DNA of 64,000 bases, taken from contig NZ_JAPDPC010000001.1 in NCBI RefSeq assembly GCF_026283945.1, forward strand, positions 3,038,001 to 3,102,000. Reading direction: 5' to 3'. Shown one piece after another: positions 9,076-18,072 of the stretch. This DNA is from Dyella humicola. Its GTDB lineage: Bacteria > Pseudomonadota > Gammaproteobacteria > Xanthomonadales > Rhodanobacteraceae. The stretch's first letter is position 1, and the number at the start of each line of letters is the position of its first letter. The position numbers were made by a program, and so were the translations under genes. A model generated the notes under the pieces. That model was not told the DNA's origin, made no database searches, and saw nothing but the letters and a program-made list of their open reading frames with translations.

Positions 9076-9085
9076 TGGTCGTCAT
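9002..9085 (-). CDS. Aromatic leader peptide of the DAHP synthase attenuator
   Basis: A 27-codon frame from ATG at 9085 to TAA at 9002 encodes MTTTSARQ, then YFWYHGY, then a C-terminal tail ending ARLS. Residues 9-15 contain Tyr, Phe, Trp, Tyr and Tyr, so translation would sense all three aromatic amino acids. The peptide ends 24 bases before the terminator stem. No Shine-Dalgarno is visible. A weak promoter-like pair (TTGCAC, 17 bases, TATCTC at 9122-9094) would place the transcript start at or near the ATG, so the leader may be leaderless. That last point is inference. Confidence 0.82.
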   Translation of the reverse strand: MTTTSARQYFWYHGYPMPLAEGWARLS

Positions 9086-9157
9086 GGGCGATAGAGATAA
9101 CACAGCGATTTGTCGCGTGCAAAAGATGCATTTGCAACTACACGCTAAACTTGGGCC

Positions 9158-10081
9158 ATGCCCTCGCCCTGGACATTGCTGGCCCTGCCGGCCCGAGAAC
9201 CCATCCGCCGCTGGGTGCTGAGCGCCTTTCCGCGTGGCGGCGGAGGTCACGTCGATTACGATCATCCGCACGGCGACCCTGGCCTGTTCGGCCCGCACAG
9301 CGCCACTTGGCGCGTGCATGCGGATTTTCCGGGCATGCTTGCGGGTGGCCTCGCCGCGCTGATGTTGCAGACCCTGCACCCCTTGGCACTGGCCGGCGTA
9401 TGGGACCACTCGAATTTCCGCGACGACCTGATCGGACGCTTGCGCCGTACCACGTCTTTCGTCAGCGGCACCACGTATGCGCCCCGCGATCAAACGGCTG
9501 CACTGATCGCGCGCGTCAGAACCATCCACGGACAGGTTCGAGGCATCGCCGAAGATGGACGTCCATACTCCGCCGACGACCCTCACCTGCTGACCTGGGT
9601 GCACGTGACCGAGGCCTATAGCTTCCTGCAGGGCTATCGGCGATACAGCCACATTAACTTGCCGGCCGGTGCCGCCGATCGCTACTACGACGAGGTGCGA
9701 CGTGTCGCCGAAGCGCTGGGCGCGCGTGATGTGCCGGCGTCGGAGGCCCAGGTCAACCACTACTTCAGGCGAGTCCGACCCGATCTGCATTTCAGCGGGC
9801 GCTCGCGCGAAGTGCTGGACGTATTGTCGCGCGTGCGTCTGCCGGTGCCTATCGCCGGCCTGTCACGTGACGTGTTCCTCCAGGCGGGCGCTGCCCTGTT
9901 GCCATCGTGGGCGGAGACCCTGCTGCAGCGCTCGCCGTTGCAGCGCGCTCAGGCGCGGCTCGCGGCGCGCGCGCTTTGGTCGGTGTCGCCCATCTTCCGG
10001 GCCGCCCTGCACGATGGCATTGCCAGCCGCGCATGCGCGCGCGTGGGCGTCCCTGCCGAGGGGCTGCAACGCTGGGACTAG
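9158..10081 (+). CDS. MpaB/rubber-oxygenase-like protein (DUF2236)
   Basis: The 307-residue protein has the DUF2236 signatures: GPHSATWRVHADFPGML, LMLQTLHPLALAGVWDHS, and DDPHLLTWVHVTEAYSFLQ near the centre. The His/Arg-rich blocks are where related latex-clearing proteins and fungal MpaB bind haem or metal. It is a helical oxygenase-like protein, but its substrate is unknown. It is divergent from the aromatic leader, with only 72 bases between the two ATG codons, so the promoters must overlap or lie back to back. Confidence 0.85.
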   Translation: MPSPWTLLALPAREPIRRWVLSAFPRGGGGHVDYDHPHGDPGLFGPHSATWRVHADFPGMLAGGLAALMLQTLHPLALAGVWDHSNFRDDLIGRLRRTTSFVSGTTYAPRDQTAALIARVRTIHGQVRGIAEDGRPYSADDPHLLTWVHVTEAYSFLQGYRRYSHINLPAGAADRYYDEVRRVAEALGARDVPASEAQVNHYFRRVRPDLHFSGRSREVLDVLSRVRLPVPIAGLSRDVFLQAGAALLPSWAETLLQRSPLQRAQARLAARALWSVSPIFRAALHDGIASRACARVGVPAEGLQRWD

Positions 10082-10208
10082 GCCCCGCACGAGCGAAGCC
10101 TTGCGATTGACAGGCCGCGCCGATCGGCTAACGTCGCCCGGATCGGAACGTCAGGGGGGCGGAAGAGCTCCTGGCGCAGGCCACGCAAAGGCATCAGGAA
10201 GACTCTCA

Positions 10209-12080
10209 TTGGCGACGCTCATTCCCACCCGCAACAGCTGTCTGGCGCAGATGACCAGCGGCGAGAAACGTCTTTCGGAGCGGCTGGAACATAAGCTCGA
10301 AGACGATTACCTGCTCTGGTACGACGTAGCCGTCGGCCCCAGCCAGCGCCGCCCCGACTTCATCGTGTTCCATCCACGCCGTGGCCTGTTGGTGCTGGAG
10401 GTCAAGGACTGGAAGCCGGGTACCATCCAGCAGGCCGACCGCACCCAGTTCACCCTGCTTGCCGGGAACAGCAGCGTGAAGGAGCACAACCCGCTGATGC
10501 AGGCGCGCGACTACGCCAACGAGATCTGCAAGGTGCTGCAGCGCGACCCTGCGCTGCGTCACCCGCCTGGCCACACATACGAGGGCAAGCTGCTGATGCC
10601 CTGGGGCTACGGCCTGGTGCTGGCCAATATCAGCCGCAAGCAATTCGAGGCGGGACAGCTTGAGACAGTGATTCCCGCGCACCTGGTGATCTGCCAGGAC
10701 GAGATGTACGAAGCGGTGGAGCCCGAGGCATTCCAGGAGCGGCTGTGGGCGATGTTCCCGCAGATCTTCCCTACGGCCCTGACCTTGCCGCAGATCGACC
10801 GCGTGCGCTGGCACCTGTTTCCGGACATTCGCGTGGAGCTTGGCGAGGGCCAGTTCGGCCTGTTCGCGCAGGGTGACCGCAGCAGTGCGAAGACACTCGA
10901 GATCCCCGACCTGGTCAAGGTCATGGATGCGCAGCAGGAACTGCTGGCGCGCTCACTTGGCGACGAGCACCGCATCATTCATGGCGTGGCCGGTTCGGGC
11001 AAGACCATGATCCTCGGCTTTCGCGCGATGCAACTGGCGCGCGCCCTGTCCAAGCCGATCCTGGTGCTTTGCTACAACAAGACGTTGGCGGCACGGCTGG
11101 ACCAGCTGATGGGCGAGCGCGGCCTCAGCGACAAGGTGCAGGTCTACAACTTCCACAAGTGGTGCCGCAGCATGCTCACGGCCTACCACGTGCCGCTGCC
11201 GGCGGACGGGCCGCACTACGCCGAGGAACTACCGCCGGCGGTGATTGCCGGCGTCGACAGCGGACAGATTCCGCGCTTTCAGTATGGTGCCGTGCTGATC
11301 GACGAAGGCCATGATTTCGAGCCGGACTGGTACAAGCTGATCGTGCAGATGATCGACCCCCAGACCAATTCGCTGCTGGTGCTGTACGACGATGCGCAAA
11401 ACATCTACGGCCAGGCCAGCCGCAAGAAGCTCAGCTGGAAGAGCCTCGGCGTGCAGGCGCAGGGCCGCACCACCATCTTGAAGCTCAACTATCGCAACAC
11501 GCTGGAGATCCTTTCGGTGGCACGCGGCTTTGCCAACGAACTCTTGCTCGGGCGTGCAGAAGAGGACGACGGCGTACCGCTGATCGCACCCGAAAGCGCA
11601 GGGCGTCGCGGCGCGCTGCCGGAGCTGATCCGTGTGGAACGCATGGAAGACCAGCTGCCAGCGATCATCCAACGACTGCGTGACGAACACGCAGGCGGGC
11701 GTCGCCTGTCCGACATGGCGGTGATTTTCCGCAATGGCTGGGAGGGTGAGAAGCTGCATGAGGCCTTGCAGCGCGCGCAGATACCCAGCCGCCTCGCGGA
11801 GGGCAACGGCAAGAGTTCGCTGTTCGTGGTCGACGACACGGTGAAACTGGTGACGATGCACTCCAGCAAAGGGCTGGAATTTCCGTTGGTGATCATCCCC
11901 GGTCTGGGTTCGCTCCCGAAGCCCGGCAAGGACGAGGTCGACGAAGCACGTCTGCTCTATGTCGCCATGACCCGCGCAACCGAGCGGCTGGTGCTGATCC
12001 ACCATGAAGACTCCATCTTCAGTCAGCGCATTCGCCACTCCATCAACGAGGTGCAGGGACAGTTGGCCGAAATCGCGTGA
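10209..12080 (+). CDS. NERD-domain UvrD/Rep-like DNA helicase
   Basis: The 623-residue protein joins an N-terminal NERD nuclease-related domain to a superfamily 1 helicase. The NERD domain spans residues about 15-120, with the active-site-like text PDFIVFHPRRG and VLEVKDW. The helicase has Walker A GVAGSGKT near 259, Walker B VLIDEGHDFEP near 361, and C-terminal motifs VTMHSSKGLEFPLVII and LLYVAMTRATERL. The start is a TTG at 10209 with AGGAAG seven bases upstream. It gives the usual NERD N-terminus (ATLIP), while the longer open frame upstream only shadows the previous gene. NERD helicases act in DNA processing and sometimes in defence, but no defence partner lies beside this one. Confidence 0.9.
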   Translation: MATLIPTRNSCLAQMTSGEKRLSERLEHKLEDDYLLWYDVAVGPSQRRPDFIVFHPRRGLLVLEVKDWKPGTIQQADRTQFTLLAGNSSVKEHNPLMQARDYANEICKVLQRDPALRHPPGHTYEGKLLMPWGYGLVLANISRKQFEAGQLETVIPAHLVICQDEMYEAVEPEAFQERLWAMFPQIFPTALTLPQIDRVRWHLFPDIRVELGEGQFGLFAQGDRSSAKTLEIPDLVKVMDAQQELLARSLGDEHRIIHGVAGSGKTMILGFRAMQLARALSKPILVLCYNKTLAARLDQLMGERGLSDKVQVYNFHKWCRSMLTAYHVPLPADGPHYAEELPPAVIAGVDSGQIPRFQYGAVLIDEGHDFEPDWYKLIVQMIDPQTNSLLVLYDDAQNIYGQASRKKLSWKSLGVQAQGRTTILKLNYRNTLEILSVARGFANELLLGRAEEDDGVPLIAPESAGRRGALPELIRVERMEDQLPAIIQRLRDEHAGGRRLSDMAVIFRNGWEGEKLHEALQRAQIPSRLAEGNGKSSLFVVDDTVKLVTMHSSKGLEFPLVIIPGLGSLPKPGKDEVDEARLLYVAMTRATERLVLIHHEDSIFSQRIRHSINEVQGQLAEIA

Positions 12081-12326
12081 AACGGGCCGCATGATGGCCT
12101 CCAACGCACCGGCGTGCAGCGTCTGGCCCGTGCCTGTGACGGCACCGAAGCCTTGCCATGTGGCGCCGTGCCGTTGCGGCGCTGAATGACCTGTCCAGCC
12201 TTGGCAACAGCGCAAGACGGCGCGCTGAACAGCTAGCTAATCGCGCGCAGCAAACGCGCCGTTTGCATTGACGTCGACTCCGCCGGCGGCGCAGTCTCCT
12301 GCTTGCGTCTACCCGGAGATGCGTCG

Positions 12327-13151
12327 ATGAAGCGATTCGTCTGCACTGTCTTGCTGTCGCTAGGCGTGGCCACTCCCGCCTTCGCGCAAATATTGAACGG
12401 TGTACTCACCGCTTACACCGATCTGTACGCAGGACCGGATCCGGGCTACCCCACCATCGCGCAATTGCCCGCCGGGACCAGTGTCGCCGTGCAGGGATGC
12501 ACCGCGGGCTGGGGATGGTGCGACGTCATCACCATGGGCATGCGTGGCTGGGTGCCCGGCACCTTTGTGCAGTACTTCTATCAGAGCCAGCCGGTGATCA
12601 TCGCTGACTATGGTGCGCAGATCGGCATTCCGATCGTCGCGTTCGCGATCGGCTCGTATTGGGGCAGTTACTACCGGGACCGGCCGTTCTATCGAAATCG
12701 CGACTATTGGTACGGCCGCCCCTACCCGACCCGACCGCCACCGCGCCCACCGGGTTACCTGCCGGGCTATCGCCCGCCGGGCCCGGTCGCCTATCCGCCC
12801 GGGCCGGCTTATCGGCCGCCGCTCGGTCAGGCGCCGCGACCGCCGAATCCTGGCGCGCGTCCGCCGCCCATCGCCACGCAGCCGCCGCACCAGGGCCGCC
12901 CACCACACAACCAGGGCAACCGGCCACCGGCGAATCCTGGGCAACCGCCTCCAGGCGGCAGCCGCCCGCCGCCGAACCAGGGCAACCGGCCGCCCAGCCA
13001 GGGCAATCGACCACCGACGAATCCTGGACAGCCGCCCCCAGGTGGCAGCCGCCCGCCACCTAACCAGGGCAACCGGCCGCCCGGCGATAACCACGCGCCC
13101 CGACCGCAACCACGACCCGCGCCAAGCAATAACGGCGGCAGCGGCCCATAA
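12327..13151 (+). CDS. Secreted SH3-like protein with Pro/Gly-rich tail
   Basis: The 274-residue protein has a Sec signal (MKRFVCTVLLSLGVATPAFA, cut before QILNG). A bacterial SH3-like domain covers about residues 24-85, with the typical LNVRAGPG-like text AYTDLYAGPDPGYP and GWGWCDV. A short hydrophobic stretch follows (IGIPIVAFAIGSYWG). The C-terminal half is almost only Pro, Gly, Asn, Arg and Gln, with two near-identical 22-residue units. Such proteins bind peptidoglycan or other envelope polymers. Function is not known. GGAGATGCG precedes the ATG at 12327. Confidence 0.82.
   Translation: MKRFVCTVLLSLGVATPAFAQILNGVLTAYTDLYAGPDPGYPTIAQLPAGTSVAVQGCTAGWGWCDVITMGMRGWVPGTFVQYFYQSQPVIIADYGAQIGIPIVAFAIGSYWGSYYRDRPFYRNRDYWYGRPYPTRPPPRPPGYLPGYRPPGPVAYPPGPAYRPPLGQAPRPPNPGARPPPIATQPPHQGRPPHNQGNRPPANPGQPPPGGSRPPPNQGNRPPSQGNRPPTNPGQPPPGGSRPPPNQGNRPPGDNHAPRPQPRPAPSNNGGSGP
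12912..13064 (+). repeat. Two 66-bp in-frame repeats in the Pro-rich tail
   Basis: Units at 12912-12977 and 12999-13064 encode the same 22 residues except for one Ala/Thr change. They are separated by 21 bp encoding QGNRPPS, which is itself the start of another unit. The third positions differ, so the copies are not recent. The array could vary in length between strains. Confidence 0.85.
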
Positions 13152-13220
13152 GCAAAGCGGGGATGCCGTCCGCCGCCGCGACTCCCCCGCCGTGGCCTAT
13201 CCAACGCCATCTCAGGACGC

Positions 13221-13703
13221 CTATGAAGGCCACCACCCTCGTCCACTTTGCGCATAGCGGTCTGCCGAGCGTTCGAACGGATTGCGCGCGCTTACGCCAC
13301 CGCAGAGCAGGTACACCGGAAGAAACAGCGGGCCCAGCAGCATGAACTGGTAGACATGCGCTCGCTCGTGGTCAGCCAGCGAAATAACGGCTTCACGGCG
13401 CTCGCCCGCGCGATGCGCGTAGGTATAGCAGGGACTATCCAGCTCATCGCTCGTGTAAAGAATCACGTTGCCCAGGGTCAAGGCGCCGCCAGCACCGCGC
13501 CATGGCATGCGACGAAACGCGAGCGCCAACTCACGACCGCGCCACTGCAAGCGCGCCCCAAACGGGAGGCAGACCACGCCAACCAGCAAGCCCAGCAAGG
13601 TGTTGGGCAAGGTCCAGCACGCTCCCAGCAATGCCACCACACAGCGGATGGCTGGAGCATGCATCGGCTTGCGCTTGCCGCATTTTTTGCCGCGTGCATT
13701 CAT
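13221..13703 (-). CDS. Predicted membrane-associated protein with an HExxH motif
   Basis: The protein (160 residues from the ATG at 13703) has a hydrophobic helix LPNTLLGLLVGVVCLPFG near its N-terminus. A second hydrophobic segment, MLLGPLFLPVYLLCGGV, follows HERAHVYQF, a perfect HExxH zinc-peptidase motif. The tail NPFERSADRYAQSG could supply a third ligand (Glu). I recognise this layout from unnamed proteobacterial proteins but know no tested member. The start is uncertain: ATG at 13703, ATG at 13664 and a longer frame to 13811 are all possible and none has a clear ribosome site. Confidence 0.65.
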   Translation of the reverse strand: MNARGKKCGKRKPMHAPAIRCVVALLGACWTLPNTLLGLLVGVVCLPFGARLQWRGRELALAFRRMPWRGAGGALTLGNVILYTSDELDSPCYTYAHRAGERREAVISLADHERAHVYQFMLLGPLFLPVYLLCGGVSARNPFERSADRYAQSGRGWWPS

Positions 13704-13786
13704 TGTGGGCCGCCCATGCACACCTTGTTTCGACACCGCGCCAGCACCATTTGATGTGCCAGTGAGTTTCGGACCTGGAGTCCATC

Positions 13787-14224
13787 GTGTCCAACGTACT
13801 GAGTGTCCCATGCCCTCATTGCAGCGCCCTCAATCGTGTTCCCGACGAGCGGCTTGGCGAGCACCCCGCGTGCGGCCGATGCAAGCAACCGTTGTTCGAG
13901 GGCAAACCGATCGAACTGAGCACCGCCAACTTCGATGCCGTGGCCGGTCGTGGCGACGTGCCCGTGGTGGTGGATTTCTGGGCGCCATGGTGCGGCCCGT
14001 GTCGCGGCTTTGCTCCCGTCTTTGCCGAGGCAGCACGCAAGCTTGAACCGCAGCTGCGGATGGCGAAGGTGGATACTGACGCGCAACCTGCCCTGGCCGC
14101 GCGTTTTGGTATACGCAGCATCCCCACCTTGTTGGTGTTACGCGACGGACGCGAGGTCGCGCGACAAGCCGGTGCACTCAGTGCATCGCAGTTGGGGCAG
14201 TTCCTCGATGGCGCGCTTCGTTAG
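13787..14224 (+). CDS. trxC: Thioredoxin 2 with N-terminal zinc ribbon
   Basis: The 145-residue protein has the TrxC layout: two zinc-binding pairs (Cys9/Cys12 in CPHC and Cys29/Cys32 in CGRC), then a thioredoxin fold with the active site WCGPC at 68-72. It reduces protein disulfides in the cytoplasm and is often linked with oxidative stress. The start is a GTG at 13787 with GGAG six bases upstream. The stop codon overlaps the stop of convergent selO. Confidence 0.95.
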   Translation: MSNVLSVPCPHCSALNRVPDERLGEHPACGRCKQPLFEGKPIELSTANFDAVAGRGDVPVVVDFWAPWCGPCRGFAPVFAEAARKLEPQLRMAKVDTDAQPALAARFGIRSIPTLLVLRDGREVARQAGALSASQLGQFLDGALR

Positions 14225-15780
14225 GAACTGCACGACAGCATCGAGCAGCCTGCTTTCTGACGCGCCCAATCCGGGCGCTTCTGGGCATAACGCTCCCGGC
14301 CTGGCTGTTCGTCGTAGGGGCGGCGCATGACATCCAGCAATTCGCGGACGCCGTCGTAATCACCTTCCGTGGCGCGATCGATGGCTTCCTGCGCGAGGTA
14401 ATTGCGCAGCACGTAGCGCGGATTGGCGTTCTGCATGCGCGTGCGGCGCTGCTCAAGCGACAACGGGTCGGCGGCGACGCGCGCTGCATAGCGCGCCAGC
14501 CACGCGAGAAACGCGGGCTCCGCATCGCTTCGTTTCACCTCGTCGTAGAACGCTTCCCGCAGCGGCACGAGTGATGGCGCCTGCATATCGATATCGCCCA
14601 GTGCACGAAAGAATAGCGTCATGTCGACCTCCGCGTCGCTCAGCAGCACATGCAACGCACGCATCAGCTCGACGTCGTCATCACGGCATTCGGCCAGGCC
14701 CAGCTTCGCGGCAATCGACTCACGATCCGCGGCGGCGTAGGTCACCGCATAGCGATCCAATCCTGCCTGCAACATCTCCACGCCTTCGAATAGCGGCGCC
14801 AGCGCCATCGCCAGGCGGCTCAGGTTCCACCACGCCACATTCGGTTGCTGGCCAAAACGATAGCGGCGACGGCCTGCATCCGTCGTATTGGGCGTCCATT
14901 CCGGATCGAAATTGTCGACCCAGCCGTACGGGCCGTAATCGATGGTGAGTCCGAGGATGGACATGTTGTCGGTGTTCATCACACCATGCACAAAACCTAC
15001 GCGCATCCAGTGCGCCACCATCACCGCCGTGCGCTCGCATATCTGGCCGAACCACTCGGCGTACAGCGCCTGCCCCTGGCCTTGCAGTTCGGGGAAATCG
15101 CGGCGAATGGTGAAGTCCACCAATTGCCGCAACAGTTCGATTTCACCGCGCGCTGCGGGCAGCTCAAAGTTGCCGAAACGAATAAACGACGGTGCCACGC
15201 GGCAGACGATGGCGCCGGGCTCTTCCTCCGGATGGCCGTCGTAGAACATGTCGCGCACGACGGCGTCTCCGGTAACGATAAGGCTCAAAGCCCGTGTGGT
15301 CGGCACGCCGAGGTGATGCATCGCCTCGCTGCAGAGGAATTCGCGAATGGAGGAGCGCAAGACAGCGCGACCATCGGCACCTCGCGAATACGGCGTGCGA
15401 CCGGCGCCTTTCAGCTGCAACTCCCAACGCATTCCGTGCGCGTCGAGGACTTCGCCCAGCGAGATCGCGCGTCCGTCGCCCAGCTGATCGGCCCAGACCC
15501 CGAACTGATGGCCGCCGTAGTTCGCGGCATAGGGTTGCATGCCTTCCAACAACGCATTGCCACCGAATACGGCTGCAAAATCCGCGCTGGCGATATCAGG
15601 CTCACTCAGACCCAGCGTCCGCGCCATCTCCTGTGAATAGGCCACGACACGCGGTGACACGACTGGCGTCGGATCGACGCGCGAGTACAGCGCTCCCAGC
15701 ACCTGTCGCTGACGCGCTCCCGTTTCCGGGTCGCCAGGAAGTTCACGAGTGAAAGCATTGTCGAAACGCAAATGATGCAT
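14221..15780 (-). CDS. selO: Protein adenylyltransferase SelO (YdiU family)
   Basis: The 519-residue pseudokinase-fold enzyme transfers AMP from ATP to Ser/Thr/Tyr of target proteins during redox stress. Visible family blocks include [46 protein letters not shown], the catalytic-region text [24 protein letters not shown], and a C-terminus ending CSMLSCSS. In many eukaryotic homologues selenocysteine stands near this end; here it is Cys. It is convergent with trxC, and the pairing of two redox-linked genes is worth noting. Confidence 0.95.
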   Translation of the reverse strand: MHHLRFDNAFTRELPGDPETGARQRQVLGALYSRVDPTPVVSPRVVAYSQEMARTLGLSEPDIASADFAAVFGGNALLEGMQPYAANYGGHQFGVWADQLGDGRAISLGEVLDAHGMRWELQLKGAGRTPYSRGADGRAVLRSSIREFLCSEAMHHLGVPTTRALSLIVTGDAVVRDMFYDGHPEEEPGAIVCRVAPSFIRFGNFELPAARGEIELLRQLVDFTIRRDFPELQGQGQALYAEWFGQICERTAVMVAHWMRVGFVHGVMNTDNMSILGLTIDYGPYGWVDNFDPEWTPNTTDAGRRRYRFGQQPNVAWWNLSRLAMALAPLFEGVEMLQAGLDRYAVTYAAADRESIAAKLGLAECRDDDVELMRALHVLLSDAEVDMTLFFRALGDIDMQAPSLVPLREAFYDEVKRSDAEPAFLAWLARYAARVAADPLSLEQRRTRMQNANPRYVLRNYLAQEAIDRATEGDYDGVRELLDVMRRPYDEQPGRERYAQKRPDWARQKAGCSMLSCSS

Positions 15781-16019
15781 GTGCCGCCCAATTCCCGCGA
15801 TGTGAAGCGTCGTGCTCTGATGTTTGGCTAGGGTTCGTTTGATGCAAGACCTGTCGTGAAATATGCCAGGGACGTCGCGTCTTCACTTTTGTGAACGGCG
15901 CATGCCGCGCTGCAATATGCAGCTGCCCTCGTTCAGTTACCGTTGGCATTTGTATATGACGGGTGAAGATGGTTAGAGTGCATTCACGCGGCTACACAGG
16001 GGTAGCCGGGAGTCTGACT

Positions 16020-16220
16020 ATGCACATGCTTCTTGCCCGTTCCGCCTTTGAGCGCGGAATGCAGCTGGTAGCAGGGATGCTCCCCCACCGGGACACGCAG
16101 GATGCGAGGATTTCTCAAGACCACGATTCCGGCCATTTTCAGTTGGTGTCCTGGCAGCCTGGCGCCCACTCGCGCCGGGAAGACGAACTGGCCCGCCGCC
16201 GCGAGTATCTGACCGGCTGA
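16020..16220 (+). CDS. Small hypothetical protein
   Basis: A 66-codon frame starts at ATG 16020, with GGGAG seven bases upstream, and ends close to the convergent rsuA stop. The protein begins MHMLLARSAFERGMQLVAGML and ends with a charged, Arg/Glu-rich tail (SRREDELARRREYLTG). No known domain is recognised. The good ribosome site is the main support. The frame could also start at 15963. Confidence 0.5.
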   Translation: MHMLLARSAFERGMQLVAGMLPHRDTQDARISQDHDSGHFQLVSWQPGAHSRREDELARRREYLTG

Positions 16221-16227
16221 GTCGCGC

Positions 16228-16944
16228 TCAACCGGTCGATGTCGGCCCCGCGAAAATCGTTGCCACATCGCCCTCGTCCAGCGCACGCCACTTGCCTGCC
16301 GGAAGATCACCGAGCGTGAGACCGCCTACCGAAATTCGCGTTAGCGTTTCCACGTGATTGCCGACGGCAGCGAACATGCGGCGTACCTGGTGATAGCGTC
16401 CCTCGGTCAGGGTCAGGCGCACATGGCGCGGCGACAACACCTCCAGCATCGCTGGCTCCAACGGCTCCTTTTCCGACTCCAGCATCATGCTGCCGCTGGC
16501 GAACAATTCGCCCTCGTTGCCACCCAGATCCTGTGCGAGCGTGGCTTCATACACTTTCGCCACCCGCGACTTCGGCGAGATGATCCGATGCAGCAGCGCG
16601 CCGTCATCGGTGAACAGAAGCAGGCCGGACGTGTCGCGATCAAGCCGACCCACGGTTGAGAGTGCCGGATCGCGCACCCGATAGCGTGGCGGCAGCAAGT
16701 CATAAACCACGCGCCCCTGATCCTTGCGCGAGCAGGTGGCTCCCAGTGGTTTGTTCATGATCAGGATCAGGCCCGCAGGCGGATCGAGCGGTTCGTCGTC
16801 GACGCGGATGTGCTCATGCGGCACCTTGTCATCGGCGTACAACACGTCGCCATCGGGATCGGTGATGCGTCCTTCGCGAAACATCAGCGCGACGTCCTTG
16901 CGGCTGCCATAACCGAGATTGGCGATCAGCTTGACCAATTTCAT
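16228..16944 (-). CDS. rsuA: 16S rRNA pseudouridine synthase (RsuA family)
   Basis: The 238-residue protein has a short S4-like N-terminus (MKLVKLIANLGYGSRKD) and the catalytic block VGRLDRDTSGLLLFT, with the Asp in LDRDTSG as nucleophile. It also carries KVYEA and GRYHQVRRMFAAVGN. RsuA makes pseudouridine 516 in 16S rRNA. RluE or RluB specificity cannot be excluded, although length and order fit RsuA. The ATG overlaps the TGA of rsmC (ATGA), so the two are a translationally coupled pair of rRNA modification genes. Confidence 0.88.
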   Translation of the reverse strand: MKLVKLIANLGYGSRKDVALMFREGRITDPDGDVLYADDKVPHEHIRVDDEPLDPPAGLILIMNKPLGATCSRKDQGRVVYDLLPPRYRVRDPALSTVGRLDRDTSGLLLFTDDGALLHRIISPKSRVAKVYEATLAQDLGGNEGELFASGSMMLESEKEPLEPAMLEVLSPRHVRLTLTEGRYHQVRRMFAAVGNHVETLTRISVGGLTLGDLPAGKWRALDEGDVATIFAGPTSTG

Positions 16945-18008
16945 GCGCGTACTCCGCGTGCTTCGATCACCTTGAAACCTTCCTGCGTTGTCACCGTACG
17001 TACTTCGGTAAAGCGTGCGGCCAGCGTGGCCTCATAGGGCAGATGGCGATTGGCCACCAGCCACAGGCGTCCGTGCGGCAACAACGCGGCGGCCGCCGTA
17101 TCGATAAACGCGCGCCCCAGTTCGGGCAGGTCGGCGCGGCCTTGATGGAACGGTGGATTGCTGACGATGACGTCGTAACGATGAGGCAGTCCCTGCGTCA
17201 CGTCATGCCAATGGATGGCGAACGTTACTGGCCTGCCGCACGCACGCTGGCCGTCTTCCAGATTGAATCGTGCCGGCTCCAGCGCGCGTCGTTCCGCTTC
17301 GTACAGGTCGATGCCCGTTACGCCTGCACAACGTGCCAGCACCTGGGTGGCGAGATAGCCGTAGCCCGCGCCAAGATCCGCCAGCCTCCCGGAAAGATCG
17401 GCTGGCAAGTGCGCTGCCAACAAGGCTGAAGCGGGGTCGACGCGATCCCAGGCGAACAGGCCCGGGCGGCTGATATAACCGGCGGCGTTGCGTCGCGGGG
17501 CATCGAGCGCAGACCATTCGTCGAGGAGCTGCGAACCAGCCGCATCGCCCAAGGGCGAAGTCCAGAACACGCGGCATTTATGCTTGGAGATCACCTGCAG
17601 CGAGCCGGCCAGGCGAGCGAGGTCCGCTTCGCCCGACCTGGCCCCCTCGGTATTGGGCATCGCCGCGAGCACCACCCCACCCGGAGCGGCACGGCGCATG
17701 GCCTGTGCGAACAGCGCGCGCGCCTCGTCGCGTTGCCGCGGCGGCAACACCAGCACCAAGGGGTAACGTTCGTCGCTATCGGGCGCACCCAGCTTCAGCC
17801 CGCTGCGTTCCAGCGCATCGGCGAACGGCTTGAAGCTCTGCTCGCAGACCCAGCCCGGACGCGCCATCTCGCGCAGACGGAAGCCATCTCGCGCGCGCAT
17901 GAATAACGCGCGCCCGTCCGCCGGCAGGCTCAGCAGCCCCGTCTCAAACGGAACGAACAAAGCCTCCAGCGCCGCATCGGGAGCAGCAGCGGAGAACACG
18001 GCAGCCAT
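16941..18008 (-). CDS. rsmC: 16S rRNA (guanine-N2) methyltransferase, RsmC-like
   Basis: The 355-residue protein has the two-domain RsmC form. A degenerate N-terminal methyltransferase domain is followed by an active one with the SAM-binding motif DLGAGYG at 211-217 and the N2-methylation motif NPPFH at 284-288. RsmC methylates G1207 of 16S rRNA. The frame runs upstream to 18080, but the ATG at 18008 gives the family N-terminus. It is followed without a gap by rsuA. Confidence 0.87.
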   Translation of the reverse strand: MAAVFSAAAPDAALEALFVPFETGLLSLPADGRALFMRARDGFRLREMARPGWVCEQSFKPFADALERSGLKLGAPDSDERYPLVLVLPPRQRDEARALFAQAMRRAAPGGVVLAAMPNTEGARSGEADLARLAGSLQVISKHKCRVFWTSPLGDAAGSQLLDEWSALDAPRRNAAGYISRPGLFAWDRVDPASALLAAHLPADLSGRLADLGAGYGYLATQVLARCAGVTGIDLYEAERRALEPARFNLEDGQRACGRPVTFAIHWHDVTQGLPHRYDVIVSNPPFHQGRADLPELGRAFIDTAAAALLPHGRLWLVANRHLPYEATLAARFTEVRTVTTQEGFKVIEARGVRA

Positions 18009-18072
18009 CACGCAGGGAATATCCAGCTCATCGGTAGTAGCGCATTTTAGCTGGCCGCCAGGCCAAACGCCT

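Noticed and set aside
12827-13255. Gly-rich 142-codon frame on the minus strand
   Set aside because: It is the antisense of the Pro-rich tail (CCN codons read as GGN).
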